Positions 10,743 to 22,770 of a stretch of 64,000 nt of DNA are shown in pieces. Under the pieces are notes generated by a model that saw only the letters and a list, made by a program, of their open reading frames with translations, did not search any database and was not told the origin of the DNA. Position numbers and translations under genes: made by a program. Each line of letters starts with the position of its first letter. Within the stretch, counting starts at the first letter, position 1. Source of the DNA: Cyrtodaria siliqua (lineage: Eukaryota; Mollusca; Bivalvia; Adapedonta; Hiatellidae); assembly GCA_037043455.1 (NCBI GenBank), contig JAWPHD010001805.1:62001-126000 (forward strand). The letters are read 5' to 3'.

Positions 10743-13700
10743 CTGCAACATAAAACATTGTATTTGTTTATATATAAGCAATGTCACAGTTGAAGTAATG
10801 GAAATCTCGTTCATTTCATAATTCATAATTTGATCACTTAAATACCCAATTTCGCTACGACCTGGTTAACATGGAATTACGAATAAAGACCCGCATTCAA
10901 CGCGGCATTAAGTATAGCACAAGTAGCTTTAACATCCAGATCTCTTAACTGAGACATGCGGGTGAGCGAACATGTACGGATGAATAATTCGCTAATACTG
11001 AGCAGAATGGGACGATAGCACGTGCGTGCTCATATCTTATTTAGCACTCGCAATGTTATTTGTATTAAATGCGTGTTTTTAGTCGTGCTTTTTCCATATT
11101 AAACCACTTGAACAATAACATATGTAAAGCAAATAAGCAGATAGTTCATTGACTCGCTTTCGCCTGAGCATATGCCTTTAACTTACAGAAATAAACTGCA
11201 TTAAATTTGGATATTACGTCTCTCTAAATATACAATTCTCTCTAGATATAAAGCTCTCTCTATCATGTCTATATAGAAATATATCATTTTATGTATACCA
11301 TTTACCATTACTTGACTAAGGCAGCTAATCTTATACCCTAGGGGTGCTATCTCTATATCATTGTAACTATCTCTCTGGCACTGGAACTATCTCTTTTAGC
11401 AACTCATGTATTTCCCAGACCCCATCCCAGCCCTGAAACGTTATTTGGTGTCAGCCGGCAATGTACGGGTACAATCTTGTTTATGTTTGATGTGTTCATG
11501 TCGATAACTTGCGTAAATAGACAATTGCAATAGCCATACCGTCTTTAATATAAATTTCTTAATTTTCTAAATTGTTCGCCCTTTTTCAAGACAAGGTAAA
11601 CATGTAATGCAAATGTCTGTCGTACTTACCCAACTTCGCATACAAAGCTATGTAAAACATTACACTTTTCGTCGTTCCAAAAAATCTTGCTAGAACCACG
11701 GTAATTTATTAGAAGACAATTCTCTTGGCCGCCATTGTTATCTGGTCTGCCGTGACCCCAGTTGGTGTATGCCATCGTCATGCTCTGACCATCACCGGCC
11801 ATCCATCGCCATTCATTTTCTGCGATGATGTCGGCACCCGAGATCCAGTATTCCTCGTCAATATGCGCACCTAGAGCAGAACAAGAATGTCTGTGAATGA
11901 ACACACAAGCAATAACACCATAGACATTATTATATGAACTTATTGAAACTGCTCTTCAAATCTAATAGATAAGTACTTGCTTCGGGTTGGTTGAAATGAC
12001 TTGGAAAAAAACAGCTAACAGGTTACTTTAACACAATGTATAAATAGAGATAATGAAACAATTGTAATAAATACAACACCTCAAAATCACGTACATTTGG
12101 CATTGGTAACAAACGTAGTTCTAACACCAGACCAGTGATTTTAAATTACTGAATGAACATTTACTCCAGTCCCGAAAATCATAATATTAACAAAGTTATA
12201 TGAAAGCCACATGTCATAAATAGGTAAACGTAATTTGTGAATTAAACAACAGATAGGGATTAATTAAAATACATAATTAAAGCTGTAGAGGCATGATTTG
12301 AAACAATAAGGCTAATTAATAATTATTTTAAGGAGTTTAAAGATGGATATCAAGCGACAGTCCCTTAATGATTCGACCTATTGAAACACAAATGGCAACA
12401 TGATATTAGCAAGGAATGATAAAAACCTTGGTACCAAACATGGCATATTCATTTTGGAATTTGTCAATTTAATTCTAAAAAAACTTTATACAATTAAATC
12501 TGAACGAAACTCAGTGTCCTCTTTCTTTTGCAACTGAATATATTGACATAAAAGCAAAAGCTTAGAAAGCCAAACATGAGTACTCAGTGACTTGGCAGAA
12601 GCTATACCTCACAATTAACTCGTTCGTTTCCACTTGTATTTGACAACGTTTACACGCAATCGTACGGACCTGTCCGCGTTCATTAATTACTTATTGAGCC
12701 GTGCCTAACTTAGCAGCTATTTTCGCTGATTGTAGACTGCGATGTTGCCATATATAAAGCGCATACAATAAGTGGAATGTCTTATTGATTCATGTTATAG
12801 GATGGAAACATGTCGACGACGAATTCTTTATTGACGTAGTATTTTCTTTCCAACATATATTGCGTATTACGCGTTTCATTAACCTCGCTGTATTGCACGG
12901 GATATTTTGTCAAAACATACCGTGATTTTAAGTCTCATCTGAAAGTCTGGTCAAGCCTGAAATTATTTTTTCTAGTATTTCGAGAATTAATTCAAATTCG
13001 GTTCTGGCTGTGGAATGGAATGCACGATTCCTGGATTACTACACCGATGTGTTAACCATTTCACTAGACTACACATGCAATATATATTTGTTTCAATTAC
13101 AACTATAGATATTTTGTGTACAACTTAACTTCAATATTGTCATTTATTTAGGACCAAACCTTCCAAATATATCACTGCATGTCTAATAATAAATTACTAA
13201 CATGTTATCAGAGAGAAAGATAAGATCATCTAGATCGCACAGTAGATGACACGCCATCGCAAATCCCCGCTCTCGTCATTAAGCCACATCTTTGACCACA
13301 CCCCCTAATATGACCCTGGGACAAAATATATATACCACTGTTTGAATAGCGTTCACATTGATATGCAACATGACCCTATTCAGAGAGAAATAATTGTATA
13401 ACCCACACATACTCTCAAGAATAGCCAACAGGGCATGATGTCCCAGGTGTTCCATTAAAAATCCCGTCTGAGGATTCTCAACGTTTTCCAAGGTATGAAC
13501 CAGGGGCTATGTCTACGGAAGTAGGAATGGATTTCGGGGCCAATGCTGGTTGAATGGTTGTATCCGTCTGTTAATTTCCAGTGAGTGTATAAGGTATAGG
13601 GTGTGAATCTCAACAGTTTCCAATTATGGTCGAGGGTCTATTTCTCCAGGAATGGTAATATACCCCATGGCCGATGTTTGTTAGATGATTGTTCCGTCTG

Positions 13701-16700
13701 TTTATGCCCAGTAAGTGTGGGAATCTCGACGGTTTTCAAGTTATGGCCGATGGGTTATTTCTCCAGAGATGAGGTTGGACCCCGGGATCGATGCTGGTTG
13801 GTTGGTTGTATCCGTTTGTTCATGTCCAGTAGGTATATACATGGTGGGGATATCAACGGTTTCCAAGTTATATCTGGATGGATCCCGGTGCTAATGCCGG
13901 TTGAATGGTTTTATCTGTCTGCTCGTGCCCAGTAAGTGCATAGATGGTTATAGTGTGGGGATCTCGAAAACTATGTTTTGACCCCAACCACTCACCCTAA
14001 CCACTCCCTAAACTGTAACCTCCAGAACATGACCTAGTCATCCCATTCAAAATCCCGTCTAATAAACACAAACACAATTTCAGATCCCTATGTTATACCG
14101 TCAAGGAGTCATTGCACTTTTATGTAAAACTAACCCAACCTCCTAGCCTAGAGGGTTTTATCATAATTTCTAAAGTGTTGTGCACATATCAGGACATAGG
14201 TCAATCAATTCCTAAAGTATGAAATCCATAGCTTGTTCTGTGTAGGAGGAGATGCATTCCATCACGCACAGACGGGGCCGATAACATGATACCCGCGTTT
14301 TCTTCGCGAAGCGCAGGGACATTATGTTATTGCCTGAACCTTACACAGAACAGTGTCTTTCAGTGAACTGATTGAATTGTAACACAAATGACACTGTTTT
14401 CGAGAAAACATATGGTTGCATTTAATTACGGTTGTTACAGGGAAAACACAGTTCGTAATAGTTTGGTTACGTTTCTCATATCATATCCATCATTACCGCC
14501 GGCGGTAATTTCCACGTTTATCATGTGGCCCAAAATCATACGAGGACTCACTTCCGGTAACATAGTTATACTGGAGCACCATACATTTGTTATACTCAAC
14601 TCATATTTTTAAAAGCCAAATGATTATACTAACTGCAAAATAGTCGTAATTCTTTTATATGTATAAAAAGCATTCGTTCGCTTTAACCTAATACAGTTCC
14701 TTTTATAAGGAACGTCTTCCTTCCTTTTATAAGGAACGGCTTCCTTCCTTTTATAAGGAACGGCTTCCTTCCTTTTATAAGGAACGGCTTCCTTCCTTTT
14801 ATAAGGAACGGCTTCCTTCTTTTTATAAGGAACGGCTTCCTTAGTAAGAACTGAACCAAAATTGCACAAAATCTTGAATAATACTTGCATATCGGCGGTC
14901 TCGCTTTGTTGCGCAGTCACAGCGATACGATCAACATGTCGCTAATATTTTGTCATAAAACGTGACTACCGCATTCATAATAATTACCATGGAGTCTAGC
15001 CAGCATTCCTTCAATGAAAGCCTCCTCGACAGCAGTATTTATAATGGCTAGATCACTTCCACCCATCCGGCAGTAAAACTAGAATGGAGAGAAAGAGGAA
15101 CTCTATAAGTTTTTCTTTCGTTCCAATCCTATTAACTATGTACTGTACCAATGTATATATAACAACTTTTTTACTTATATTATAGTTAATTTTATGACAA
15201 TCTCCATCACAGCGCACATTAGTATGTGGATATACCTGTTCAATCTATTTCACTCTGTACCTAGGACATGTTCATTATTCTGGTTGTTATAACTTTAAAC
15301 TTGACATTATAACTGTTGCTCTTGTAATTCAGCGTTATTGTTGTTTTTCTGTTGTTGTTTTTTTATAAATTACACTCATACGTTACGGGTGGGGTATTGC
15401 TTTTGGCAATTTTGGCGTTTTAAGTCCCCACACCTTTGATGTGAAAACATATATATATCATTCAGTTAAAAAACAAATGTTATTACTATTTGATAAGTTC
15501 GTCATTTCTTTAAATAAATGACAATTTCAATTTCAATATTTCTTACTGGTGTTCATTTGTACTTCCATATACACTTGTTTTATGATTTGCCACATCAAAC
15601 AAAGCGTAACGTTATGAGTGTAATCTATAATGTGTACATAAATATGTTGTACAATTTTTTTTAAAATAAAATATGTTTGAACTAAACTAGTATGGTAGAA
15701 AAGTGGAAATGTTTAGTTTGATATGCGTATTGCATTGCCTCTTTCTCAATATACATTCTGTTTGGTTGAAGAAAGTGAGCGCCCTATGGATTTACATTGA
15801 GATAAGTCCATTAGAGTTGGTAGGAATGGAATATAGGTCTACTTGGTAAGTCTTATATGAACAGACGATACGTGACAAAAGTACCGACAGTGGCAAATAG
15901 CCCGTTGTGAGCTAATTTGATTTTGTATACGCATCCTCGCTGTATTGTTGTCATCATGTTCAATGCTTGACACGTTTTACAGCATTTGTGTTCAATATAT
16001 TATGTTTTTTAGATAAATGGCATAATATTTGAGAAAACCATACCTTAGCCTCTATCCAACTAGCTTCCAACCCTGATATCTTGTAACATTTTGTACCATG
16101 ATGCTCAAATCCATCTGGACACGCGCTAAGCACTCCTACAATATAAGCGGAAAATAAAAGAAAAATACACCCTTAGACAATGCCTAATCCCAAAGGATAT
16201 GTAATATTTATAGCATAATTTTTCGAGTATATGCGATTTATACTGTTTCTCGAGGTCCACAGGCCCGAGAGTGCAGTATAAATCGCATACGAGAACAATA
16301 TGCTATAAATGTTTTGTACCTTAGCCATTTATCCAAGTACGCGCGTGTAAGAAGTATTAGGGCGTTGCAGTTTTCGGTAAACATAACAGCTCGATCCGAT
16401 CCAATCAAGAAATAGCATTATCACGCAGCATGAGCATGACCCATGTTTTGATTATTGCAGCCAATCGCCTTTGTATATTATTGGGCAAATGCAGTGTGTC
16501 AAGGAGTGCTGTTTTTGGTAATGGTTTAGTCGTCTTGATTGACAGGTTGTGTGTAAACATTACAACTGCGCGCGCGTAAAATTGGGTAGACCATGGTATA
16601 ACTGCAGAATCTGTCATTTATAGCACGGCTGAAATATACCGGCATTTATAGCACGGTTTAGGGTCAGACCTTCAGGTTTATGAAAATTATATCATAAGCA

Positions 16701-19128
16701 AGAACAAAGGAAAACCATAAGAGCTGTGGTACAAGTATTTAATAGAGCATGAGCTTTGCACGTGTACGGGGAGATAATGCACGAGCGTTAGCGAGTGCAT
16801 TATCGTCCGTACACGTGCAAGACTCATGCTCTATTGTATTTATACCACAATAACTAACATATGCTGTGTATATCCTCGGGTATTACACGATGCATAGTGT
16901 GTATTTAGGCTATTGTGGTATAAATATATCTCCCCGTACACGTGCAAAACTCATGCTCTATTATATACATACCCATGCCAACTGCTATATATTTGTTTGA
17001 CTGCTATATATTTGTTTGGCGTTTTACTCTGTAACATATATAGAGAATCTTACATGAGTACTCATTCATTATTGAATTTATTCAACGAGTTGGCAAAATG
17101 ATATAATGCGAGGCTAACGAGTTTAATAAATTCATTAACACGCGAAACCGACATTAACCGTGAGAATTGGATCATAGTCATTTTCGATTTTTTTTGACAG
17201 CACATAGTAGGCTCATTTGCATACTTATATAACTAGTGGTATATCGAAAATATAGAATGGTGTTAGTCCACTCCCACGTAAGTTATATGATAAACTCTGT
17301 TATTGCATACGCATTTACAAGCATTCCAAGTGACAGGAAACGTAAATATTCGCTCCTATTGAAGTGTAGTATAGTCATATTGGGCGGTGCAATGTATAGT
17401 CGTTCGTGATTGGTGCAATTTTATGTTTATGGCAAAGAAAGTATGTCACGTGATGTAAACACTGTTGATTTCATTGTGAAAGATCCCACGATGTAACGGC
17501 AATATGTTTGTTTTAAATAAATGTTTTTGGTGAAAATTAAACGTTACAACCTATTTTATTGTTCTAATTTAAAAATGTGTTTGCAATAAAAAGGTTATTA
17601 GATTTATATTATACAATTATGGACTTTTCAGCTGTTATACATGATGTGATATGCACCAAAAAAATCATTATTGACCGAGGCGATAGCCGAGGTCAATAAT
17701 GATTTTTTGGTACATATCAACATCATGTATAACAGCTGAAAAGTCCATAACTGTTTTATTATATAACCCTCAATTTGAATTTGACAGTTTATAAGAATTA
17801 AACAATAGATTTTTTCAATAATATCACATCTCGGGACAGTTTTATAAAACTGGTCAATATCAGAAAAAAACAGGTCAATATCGCTAGATATTTTTTCTAA
17901 AAAATTACTTTTTAGCCAATGAAAACGCGTCTATTTATAGGTTATATAATAATATACAATTATGGACTTTTCAGCTGTTATACATGATGTGATATGCACC
18001 AAAAAAATCATTATTGACCGAGGCGATAGCCGAGGTCAATAATGATTTTTTGGTACATATCAACATCATGTATAACAGCTGAAAAGTCCATAACTGTTTT
18101 ATTATATAACCCTCAATTTACAATTATATAAAACAGGTCAATATCAAAAAAACAATTATATAAAACAGGTCAATATCAAAAAAACAGGTCAATATCAAAA
18201 AAACAGGTCAATATCGCTAGATATTTTTTCTAAAAAATTACTTTTTAGCCAATGAAAACGCGTCTATTTATAGGTTATATAATAATGGGATATATGCACT
18301 CTTTCTTTCGCGCATAAATATTGAGCTCCCAAAGTCGCGCAATATTAATACTCGAAAGAACTCGTGCATATATCCCAATACAAATATTGTAACCTATAAC
18401 CTATAAATATAATGTCTGTAGTTTAGAGTAGTAAATTTAACTGATATTTATACAGGGTCCTAATTTAAAAATATGGATGCGAAAGACGAAATGGAAGTAT
18501 GGCATACACGGAACGAAAACTTGAAAAAAAACACACACGTTTGAGAAATATATATATACATGTATATATACATTTGAAGGTCAAGAGTGAAACACCTAAA
18601 AGGAGTTGCCAATAAAGCCATTGGAACGATCAGCGGCATGTGGCAAATAAAATCACTTCAGGCTTTAAACCGGGATCTAGGTTTTATCGAACCTCACACT
18701 TCACTTACTATGTTTTCAATCCAATAAAACGGGTCAGTGTACATAAACGAATTGCCAACAGGGCATCCTCTTGCAAACTATGCCGCATTAATGGACGATT
18801 TAGGTATGTGTGTTGATTTACAAGAAATAATTATTCGATGTTGGGACAACTGACACAACAATGTGAACCATCGTGTGAAATATGTTTTTATAATCTATAA
18901 TCGCTGTTTGTTAACCGGAAATACAACTTAACTTGATTCAGTTTGGAATTTACAAGTTCTTTAACACCAATTCTTCAATTATTTGCAAATGATATATCAA
19001 TAATACTACATACTGTTATAAAAGTTGTTAATACTTTTGTTAATACTGTTTGTATTAAGCAATCAATTTAACAGTTTACCTTGCAAAACGACAAATAATC
19101 CGACAAAGACAAAGGAAATCGACTGCAT
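10706..19128 (-). CDS. Secreted C-type lectin A (five exons)
   Basis: Minus-strand gene built from CDS exons 19128-19080, 16135-16044, 15078-14988, 11870-11630 and 10742-10706, joined in frame to 169 aa plus stop. Residues 1-16 are a signal peptide (MQSISFVFVGLFVVLQ). The rest is one C-type lectin domain of the long, six-cysteine form: C22/C33 (N-terminal pair), C50/C155 and C129/C147 by family pattern. The sugar- and calcium-site motifs are R119-P120-D121 in place of EPN or QPD, E127, and W142-N143-D144. Such proteins bind carbohydrates outside the cell and in bivalves are often immune or mucosal lectins; the ligand is unknown. RPD is not a canonical specificity motif. All introns are GT-AG. 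Gene B (24261-29492) is a paralogue with the same exon plan. Expression and the UTRs are not visible from sequence. Confidence 0.9.
10743..11629 (-). other. Lectin A intron 4
   Basis: GT-AG intron of 887 bases. It holds a pyrimidine-rich 'ctctct' low-complexity patch at 11219-11275; otherwise I see nothing. Confidence 0.7.
11630..11870 (-). CDS. Lectin A exon 4 (ligand-binding half)
   Basis: 241 bases between a 'ctctag' acceptor and a GTAAGT donor. Encodes the WISGAD core, NWGHGRPDNNGGQENC and FWNDEKCNVLHSFVCE. It carries all predicted calcium and sugar contacts and four of the six cysteines' partners. Confidence 0.95.
13468..13990. repeat. ~125-bp degenerate tandem repeat
   Basis: Four units recognised by 'caacggtttccaagttat' (variants near 13479, 13612, 13727 and 13853) followed by 'gctggttgaatggttgtat' and 'cgtctgttcatgcccagtaa'. 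Sequence identity between units is modest. It lies within lectin A intron 3. Confidence 0.7.
14229..14353. repeat. Imperfect foldback with CG-rich centre
   Basis: Outer words 'gttctgtgta' and 'tacacagaac' and inner words 'gataacat' and 'atgttat' flank a centre 'cgcgttttcttcgcgaagcg'. It is one of several intronic hairpins in gene A. Confidence 0.55.
14697..14844. repeat. 24-bp minisatellite, six copies
   Basis: The word 'ttttataaggaacggcttcc' starts at 14701, 14725, 14749, 14773, 14797 and 14821, an exact 24-bp period. Each unit contains the palindrome 'ttccttttataaggaa'. Because 24 is a multiple of three, the minus strand reads as repeated KEAVPYKR, but the array sits in an intron and the frame has no other support as a gene. 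Confidence 0.95.
14988..15078 (-). CDS. Lectin A exon 3
   Basis: 91 bases between a 'tctag' acceptor and a GTAATT donor. Encodes FYCRMGGSDLAIINTAVEEA and continues to LARLH, the second helix of the lectin fold. The start phase 0 and end phase 1 fit both neighbours. Confidence 0.92.
15079..16043 (-). other. Lectin A intron 2
   Basis: 965 bases bounded by GTATGG and TAG. AT-rich, with no repeat or RNA gene that I can name. Confidence 0.7.
16044..16135 (-). CDS. Lectin A exon 2 (lectin domain start)
   Basis: 92 bases between a 'ttgtag' acceptor and a GTATGG donor. Encodes VLSACPDGFEHHGTKCYK and ends SWIEAK in phase 0: the first cysteine pair and the WxEA helix typical of a lectin domain start. 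Confidence 0.92.
16206..16310. repeat. Long hairpin 1 (lectin A intron 1)
   Basis: Arms 'atttatagcata' and 'gtatatgcgatttatactg' pair with 'cagtataaatcgcatac' and 'tatgctataaat'. The loop is 'tttctcgaggtccacagg'. Total ~105 bp. Confidence 0.8.
16725..16849. repeat. Long hairpin 2 (lectin A intron 1)
   Basis: Arms of ~55 bp: 'tgtggta', 'atagagcatgag' and 'gcacgtgtacgg' pair with their complements on the right. The centre is 'gcacgagcgttagcgagtgc'. One arm is repeated alone at 16911-16975, so the element has also been partly copied. Confidence 0.88.
17606..17766. repeat. Long hairpin 3, copy 1
   Basis: Arms of ~65 bp run from 'ttatggacttttcagctg' to 'aatcattattgacc' and back, almost perfect. 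The centre is 'gaggcgatagccgag'. The same hairpin follows at 17940-18111. Confidence 0.92.
17940..18111. repeat. Long hairpin 3, copy 2
   Basis: Identical or nearly so to copy 1, with arms extended to 'ggttatataat' and 'attatataacc'. The flank 'gccaatgaaaacgcgtctat' after each copy (17917 and 18250) shows that the hairpin and ~180 bp of flank were duplicated together in tandem. Confidence 0.92.
18286..18377. repeat. Long hairpin 4 (lectin A intron 1)
   Basis: Ends 'tgggatatatgcac' and 'gtgcatatatccca' pair exactly. The inner words 'tctttcg' and 'cgaaaga', and 'gcgcataaatatt' and 'aatattgcgc', also pair roughly. The centre is 'gagctcccaaag'. Confidence 0.82.
18590..18790 (-). mobile_element. 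Diverged MGTNCAP tail repeat
   Basis: Minus-strand copy recognisable by 'gttttattggattgaaaaca', 'gaggttcgataaaacctag' and 'tggcaactcc'. It is among the oldest copies. It lies in lectin A intron 1. Confidence 0.65.
19080..19128 (-). CDS. Lectin A exon 1 (signal peptide)
   Basis: 49 coding bases from ATG to a donor reading GCAAG|GTAAAC, ending in phase 1. The codon aligned to the gene B start reads ATC here, so the start has moved four codons downstream to the next ATG. The hydrophobic core FVFVGLFVV fits a signal peptide. Confidence 0.85.
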
Positions 19129-19196
19129 GGCCCTCTTGATTTTGACAGTCTATAGAGTTACTGATAAACGTAGATATTATAATGTATAACCATGAT

Positions 19197-19283
19197 AGAT
19201 AAGGCAAGTTGGCCAGGTGCTTATATAGGCCAGGGATTATATAGGCCAGGTAATTATATAGGCCAGGCGATTATATAAGTCGT
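19197..19283 (-). promoter_or_regulatory. Lectin A promoter: GATA-like block and four TATA units
   Basis: AGATAAGGCAAGTTGG (19197-19212) is identical to 29546-29561 upstream of lectin B and contains a GATA-factor word. It runs into four tandem 16-17 bp units, ggccagg+spacer+ttatata, at 19211-19227, 19228-19243, 19244-19260 and 19261-19277. On the gene strand each reads TATATAA followed by CCTGGCC. The nearest box lies ~95 bp before the start codon. Gene B has only one diverged copy ('cctatattacc'). Promoter function is inferred from position and conservation. Confidence 0.6.
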
Positions 19284-19345
19284 AGACATAAAAATCGAAC
19301 AGGAAAAGTAGCATTCAAGGACGACAGTCAACCACAAACACTGTA
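19284..19345 (-). mobile_element. Partial MGTNCAP tail upstream of lectin A
   Basis: The end of a tail copy ('aaaatcgaacaggaaaagta', 'gacgacagtcaaccacaaac') abuts the TATA units. It may have delivered or disrupted distal promoter sequence. Confidence 0.7.
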
Positions 19346-20640
19346 AAGTGTACTAACAGTTCTTTAACAAATCTCAAAGTAACATGCGCCACGATTCTCA
19401 AGATAATAAAAACTAGTATTATTCGATAAATATGGTGGTATCTTACTGCGTGTATTTCGCTCCTTATGCTGTTAAAATCCTTACATTAAAGTAGAACATA
19501 TAATAGTCATGGCTAATACAGGTGGCAAATTAATGAGCTTTGAGCTTGTTAGCGCCCATATTTCTTGTTATGTTTACTAAATTAGCCTTATGCACTTGCC
19601 AACTGTCTAATCATTAAAGGGGTTGATGCACTATTTTCAAACACTATTTATTTAATAGGGCTCTGAAAAACTTGAAAAAAACTGAAAGAATTTACGTATG
19701 ATAATTATGAATAAGAGCTCTTCCAGAAAATTCTTTGCTTGACTAAAGTTATTTCCTATGCATCAACAAGTGTGGCCAGCGGCCATATTGTTTACATAGC
19801 AACAGTGCAATATTTTCTGTTCCGATGCCTTCCGGCTAACATAATGTCAAGATTTTGAACATACCGAAGCGCCGTGACACACATGAGGCGGGATCCCGAA
19901 GAATGACGGGCTAGGCCGAGTGTTCTCGATTGGTGTGTATTACCGCATTACATTGAGGTCACAGGGGCCAGTTGATAATTTGACTAATAATGAGGGTAAT
20001 GATAGAGCAATTCCTTTGTTTTGATTTCAATATTTCTAATTTAAATAGAAGTGTTATTGGAAATACAGGCCCACCTATTTGAGGAAAGTAGTTATAAACA
20101 GCATTAACAGCTATACTATAATTGATCAATAATCCATGTATTTTGATTATCTAATGAAATATAAAAAAAATGGTTTCTTGCTCCCTTTAATTTTAATTCG
20201 TAAATCAAATAATAAAAAAATGCGGGCCTTACCTGACGAGTTATCTCGTAGCGTGCCCTATTTCGTTCCGGGAATTACGTTGCTAAATATTCAAGTACTT
20301 ACGTGACGTTACAAAAGAACATTTTGCGGGGTTTTTTTTGTTTTTGTTTTTCAAAGAACTGAAAGTACTGAAAGGCAAACCCTTGGGTGAATTTAATGGA
20401 ATGACAGGTTTCACACATGAAACAAATTATTGAGAATAAAGTTTTGCATGGAAAGTAGCAGCAGTGAATACATGTATTTGGAGATAAATGGTGACAAGAA
20501 CTGTATGAGAGGAACCAGTAGGAGGTATAAATGCCCACCGGTGAGTGGACATGAAATGGCGATAGCGAAGTTAAGCCAAAGTATTGAAATAGCTATATTT
20601 TGTTACACAAGGTTATCTTCATTTCCAGTGCTGACTGATA
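19346..20640. other. Intergenic, no recognised gene
   Basis: AT-rich sequence 5' of lectin A. Short open frames only, none with codon-level or motif support. No repeat that I can delimit. Confidence 0.5.
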
Positions 20641-20649
20641 GTAAAGGTA

Positions 20650-20968
20650 CGGTGCGTTTTTCATACACTACTCAACTTTTATAATCGGTCGCACAGCTTT
20701 TTTTGAAAATAACACGAATAAAACTGGAAATCACCGAAACACATACCAATATTTTATTAAGTTTATCAAGAATGTAATCTGAAAAATCATATTTTATTAA
20801 GTTTATCAACAGTGTAATCTGAAAGAAGTGTAATCTGAAAGATTACTTTGTTGATAAACTTAATACAATATTGATATGTGTTTCGGTGATTTCCAGTTTT
20901 TAGTATTCTTGTTATTTTCAAAAAACCTGGTTGACCGATTATAAAAGTTGAGTAGTGTATAGATGTAC
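20650..20968. mobile_element. Foldback element with ~115-bp arms
   Basis: The left arm, with 'tacactactcaacttttata', 'aaactggaaatcaccgaaac' and 'ttattaagtttatcaa', has its complement on the right at 20860-20968. The loop contains a direct repeat of 'gtgtaatctgaaaga'. No target duplication found. Confidence 0.8.
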
Positions 20969-21239
20969 TGCACGAGATATTGTGTTTAATCGATCATACG
21001 CCAATAGTTGCGCTAATTCCATTCATGCGGCCATATTGAAAACCAAGTGCTGAAACATGGCAGAAAACGGTTAAAGAACAACTTAAGACTGTATGGTGTC
21101 CATATTTTTTTTTAAAATTAATTGTTGTCTCATTGATAAAAATCATCTGACAATTTTGGTGAAAATAAACCGAAAAACAAAGCTTCCATGAAGAGAATAT
21201 GGAGAGTAGGTGAAGGGTCAAGATTGGGTATCAGAAAGA

Positions 21240-21660
21240 AAACAGCACTTTTCATTGAAACAAGGGACACAATGCAGATGTTTCTACTCAAACTTGGGTG
21301 GTTATTGGACTTGTTCCAGCTCTCAATTATATAAACGGTCTGAGAAAGTTTGGAAAAGATGAGATGAAATATAAAAGAGTAAAATAGTCAAGGGCCATAA
21401 CTCTGTTGTTCTAGTTTAAAACAATTTTGTTTTAATTTGTCCGTGTTTTCTTTAACTTCAAAAAACACAATTGGCGGTGTGGAAAATGGTCAAAATGGGG
21501 CGTCAGAAGCAAAACATAGCAAGTTTTCGTTCAATCAAGGGCCACAATGCTGCAGATTCTTCTCAAATTTGGCTGGAAATTGAACTTCTCCAAGCTTTCA
21601 TTGATGATCGAGGTTTCTTTGGGGATTGAGTTGGGGTGAGGGTAGGCAGAAGGGTCAATC
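21240..21660. repeat. Loose 'gggccataactc' repeat units
   Basis: Two to three diverged units with 'caagggccataactctg', 'tttggctggaaattgaactt' and 'ccaagctttcattgatga'. Same class as 5496-6127. Confidence 0.6.
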
Positions 21661-21719
21661 TGAGGTGATGGTGTTTCGGATAAGGATGAGTTAGGAACAT
21701 TTCCGATCTGTTATTTACT

Positions 21720-21998
21720 CCAGGGCCCGTATTCATAAAGCAACTTAAGTGGGAAATATTACTTAAGTCAAATTTGAAGATTTTTTACATATTTTTAAAT
21801 ATCCTTATTAACATCTCAGGAACATTACAAACCATCTATTTTAAGATATGTATTTAGATGTAGGTTTTATTTACCAATAACCTTATTGAAAATATTAAGA
21901 AAACATCTTAAATCGATAGTATAAGGTGTTTAAAAAATTGATAACATTTTACTTAAGTTAAGATTTTGCTAAGAAGCTTCATGAATATGGACCCTGGG
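21720..21998. mobile_element. Foldback MITE with 'cagggcccgtattcat' ends
   Basis: The left end 'ccagggcccgtattcataaa' pairs with the right end 'catgaatatggaccctggg', and inner 'acttaagt' words also pair. 279 bp, AT-rich inside, no coding. Elements with this terminal word are common in marine invertebrate sequence as I recall. Confidence 0.75.
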
Positions 21999-22718
21999 AA
22001 ATATGTACGCAGCGAGCACAGGATAGTGCATTAGAATCAGATCTCAGGCATACAAGCGTATATTCGTATCATATAAGCGCTATATTTCGTACTAAAGCCC
22101 TTGGTGTAAGTTTTAGTACGGTGATACCATCTACTTCATAGCGTACAGTAACAACATTGCCGATACTTTCTAAGTGTTGTACTTTAAATAGTTGACATTT
22201 TGGCTCATGTATATTGATATGCTTTTCACATTACCTATACAGCTTTCCTAACTGTTTTTCACAAATTTGATGCTTTGGTGATTTTATACATCATTTTTAC
22301 AAATTATGATAATGAACTGGACTAACTAAATACATATAACACAATTTACGAAACTGAAAAGATAAGAATGATTATCGGGTATTATTTTAATAATTTCAAA
22401 AATATGTTTTGTGTTTGAACATGTCGGAGTTTCGTGATAAGCCACACAAAACAAACACCGACAAAGTTTGTTTATAAATTGCAATTATCAAACCTTTCGT
22501 ACTTTGCACTAACCTGTTCTCGCAAAGTACAGATGTCCCAGGAGTTTTATAGATATATAAACATTTTAAACAAGTTTTGTATAGATCGAATAAAACATCT
22601 AGAAGCTAGAATGTTAACACAGCAAAGTTAAAATGTTTAAATACTCGTAACTCAAGGCTCGTTATTCTGCTATTTCTAATCCGACATATGTCAATGAACA
22701 AGACAACAATAATTGTTG

Positions 22719-22770
22719 GAGTGGGTGGGGTTGGGGTTGGGGGGGGGGGGGGGGGTTGGGGGGGGGGTGA
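22719..22770. repeat. G-run, potential quadruplex
   Basis: Plus strand carries GGGTGGGG, GGGG, then a 17-G and a 10-G run separated by TT. This easily satisfies a four-tract quadruplex pattern. Run lengths may be unreliable in the assembly. Confidence 0.85.

Larger units (their letters stand above)
11871..14987 (-). other. Lectin A intron 3
   Basis: About 3.1 kb. 11871-13460 shows no feature I can support. The right part holds a ~125-bp tandem repeat (13468-13990), a foldback (14229-14353) and a 24-bp minisatellite (14697-14844), described separately. Confidence 0.7.

Noticed and set aside
14624..14920. 98-codon minus-strand frame with KEAVPYKR repeats
   Set aside because: Made by the 24-bp minisatellite in an intron of lectin A. 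No start context or homologue recognised.
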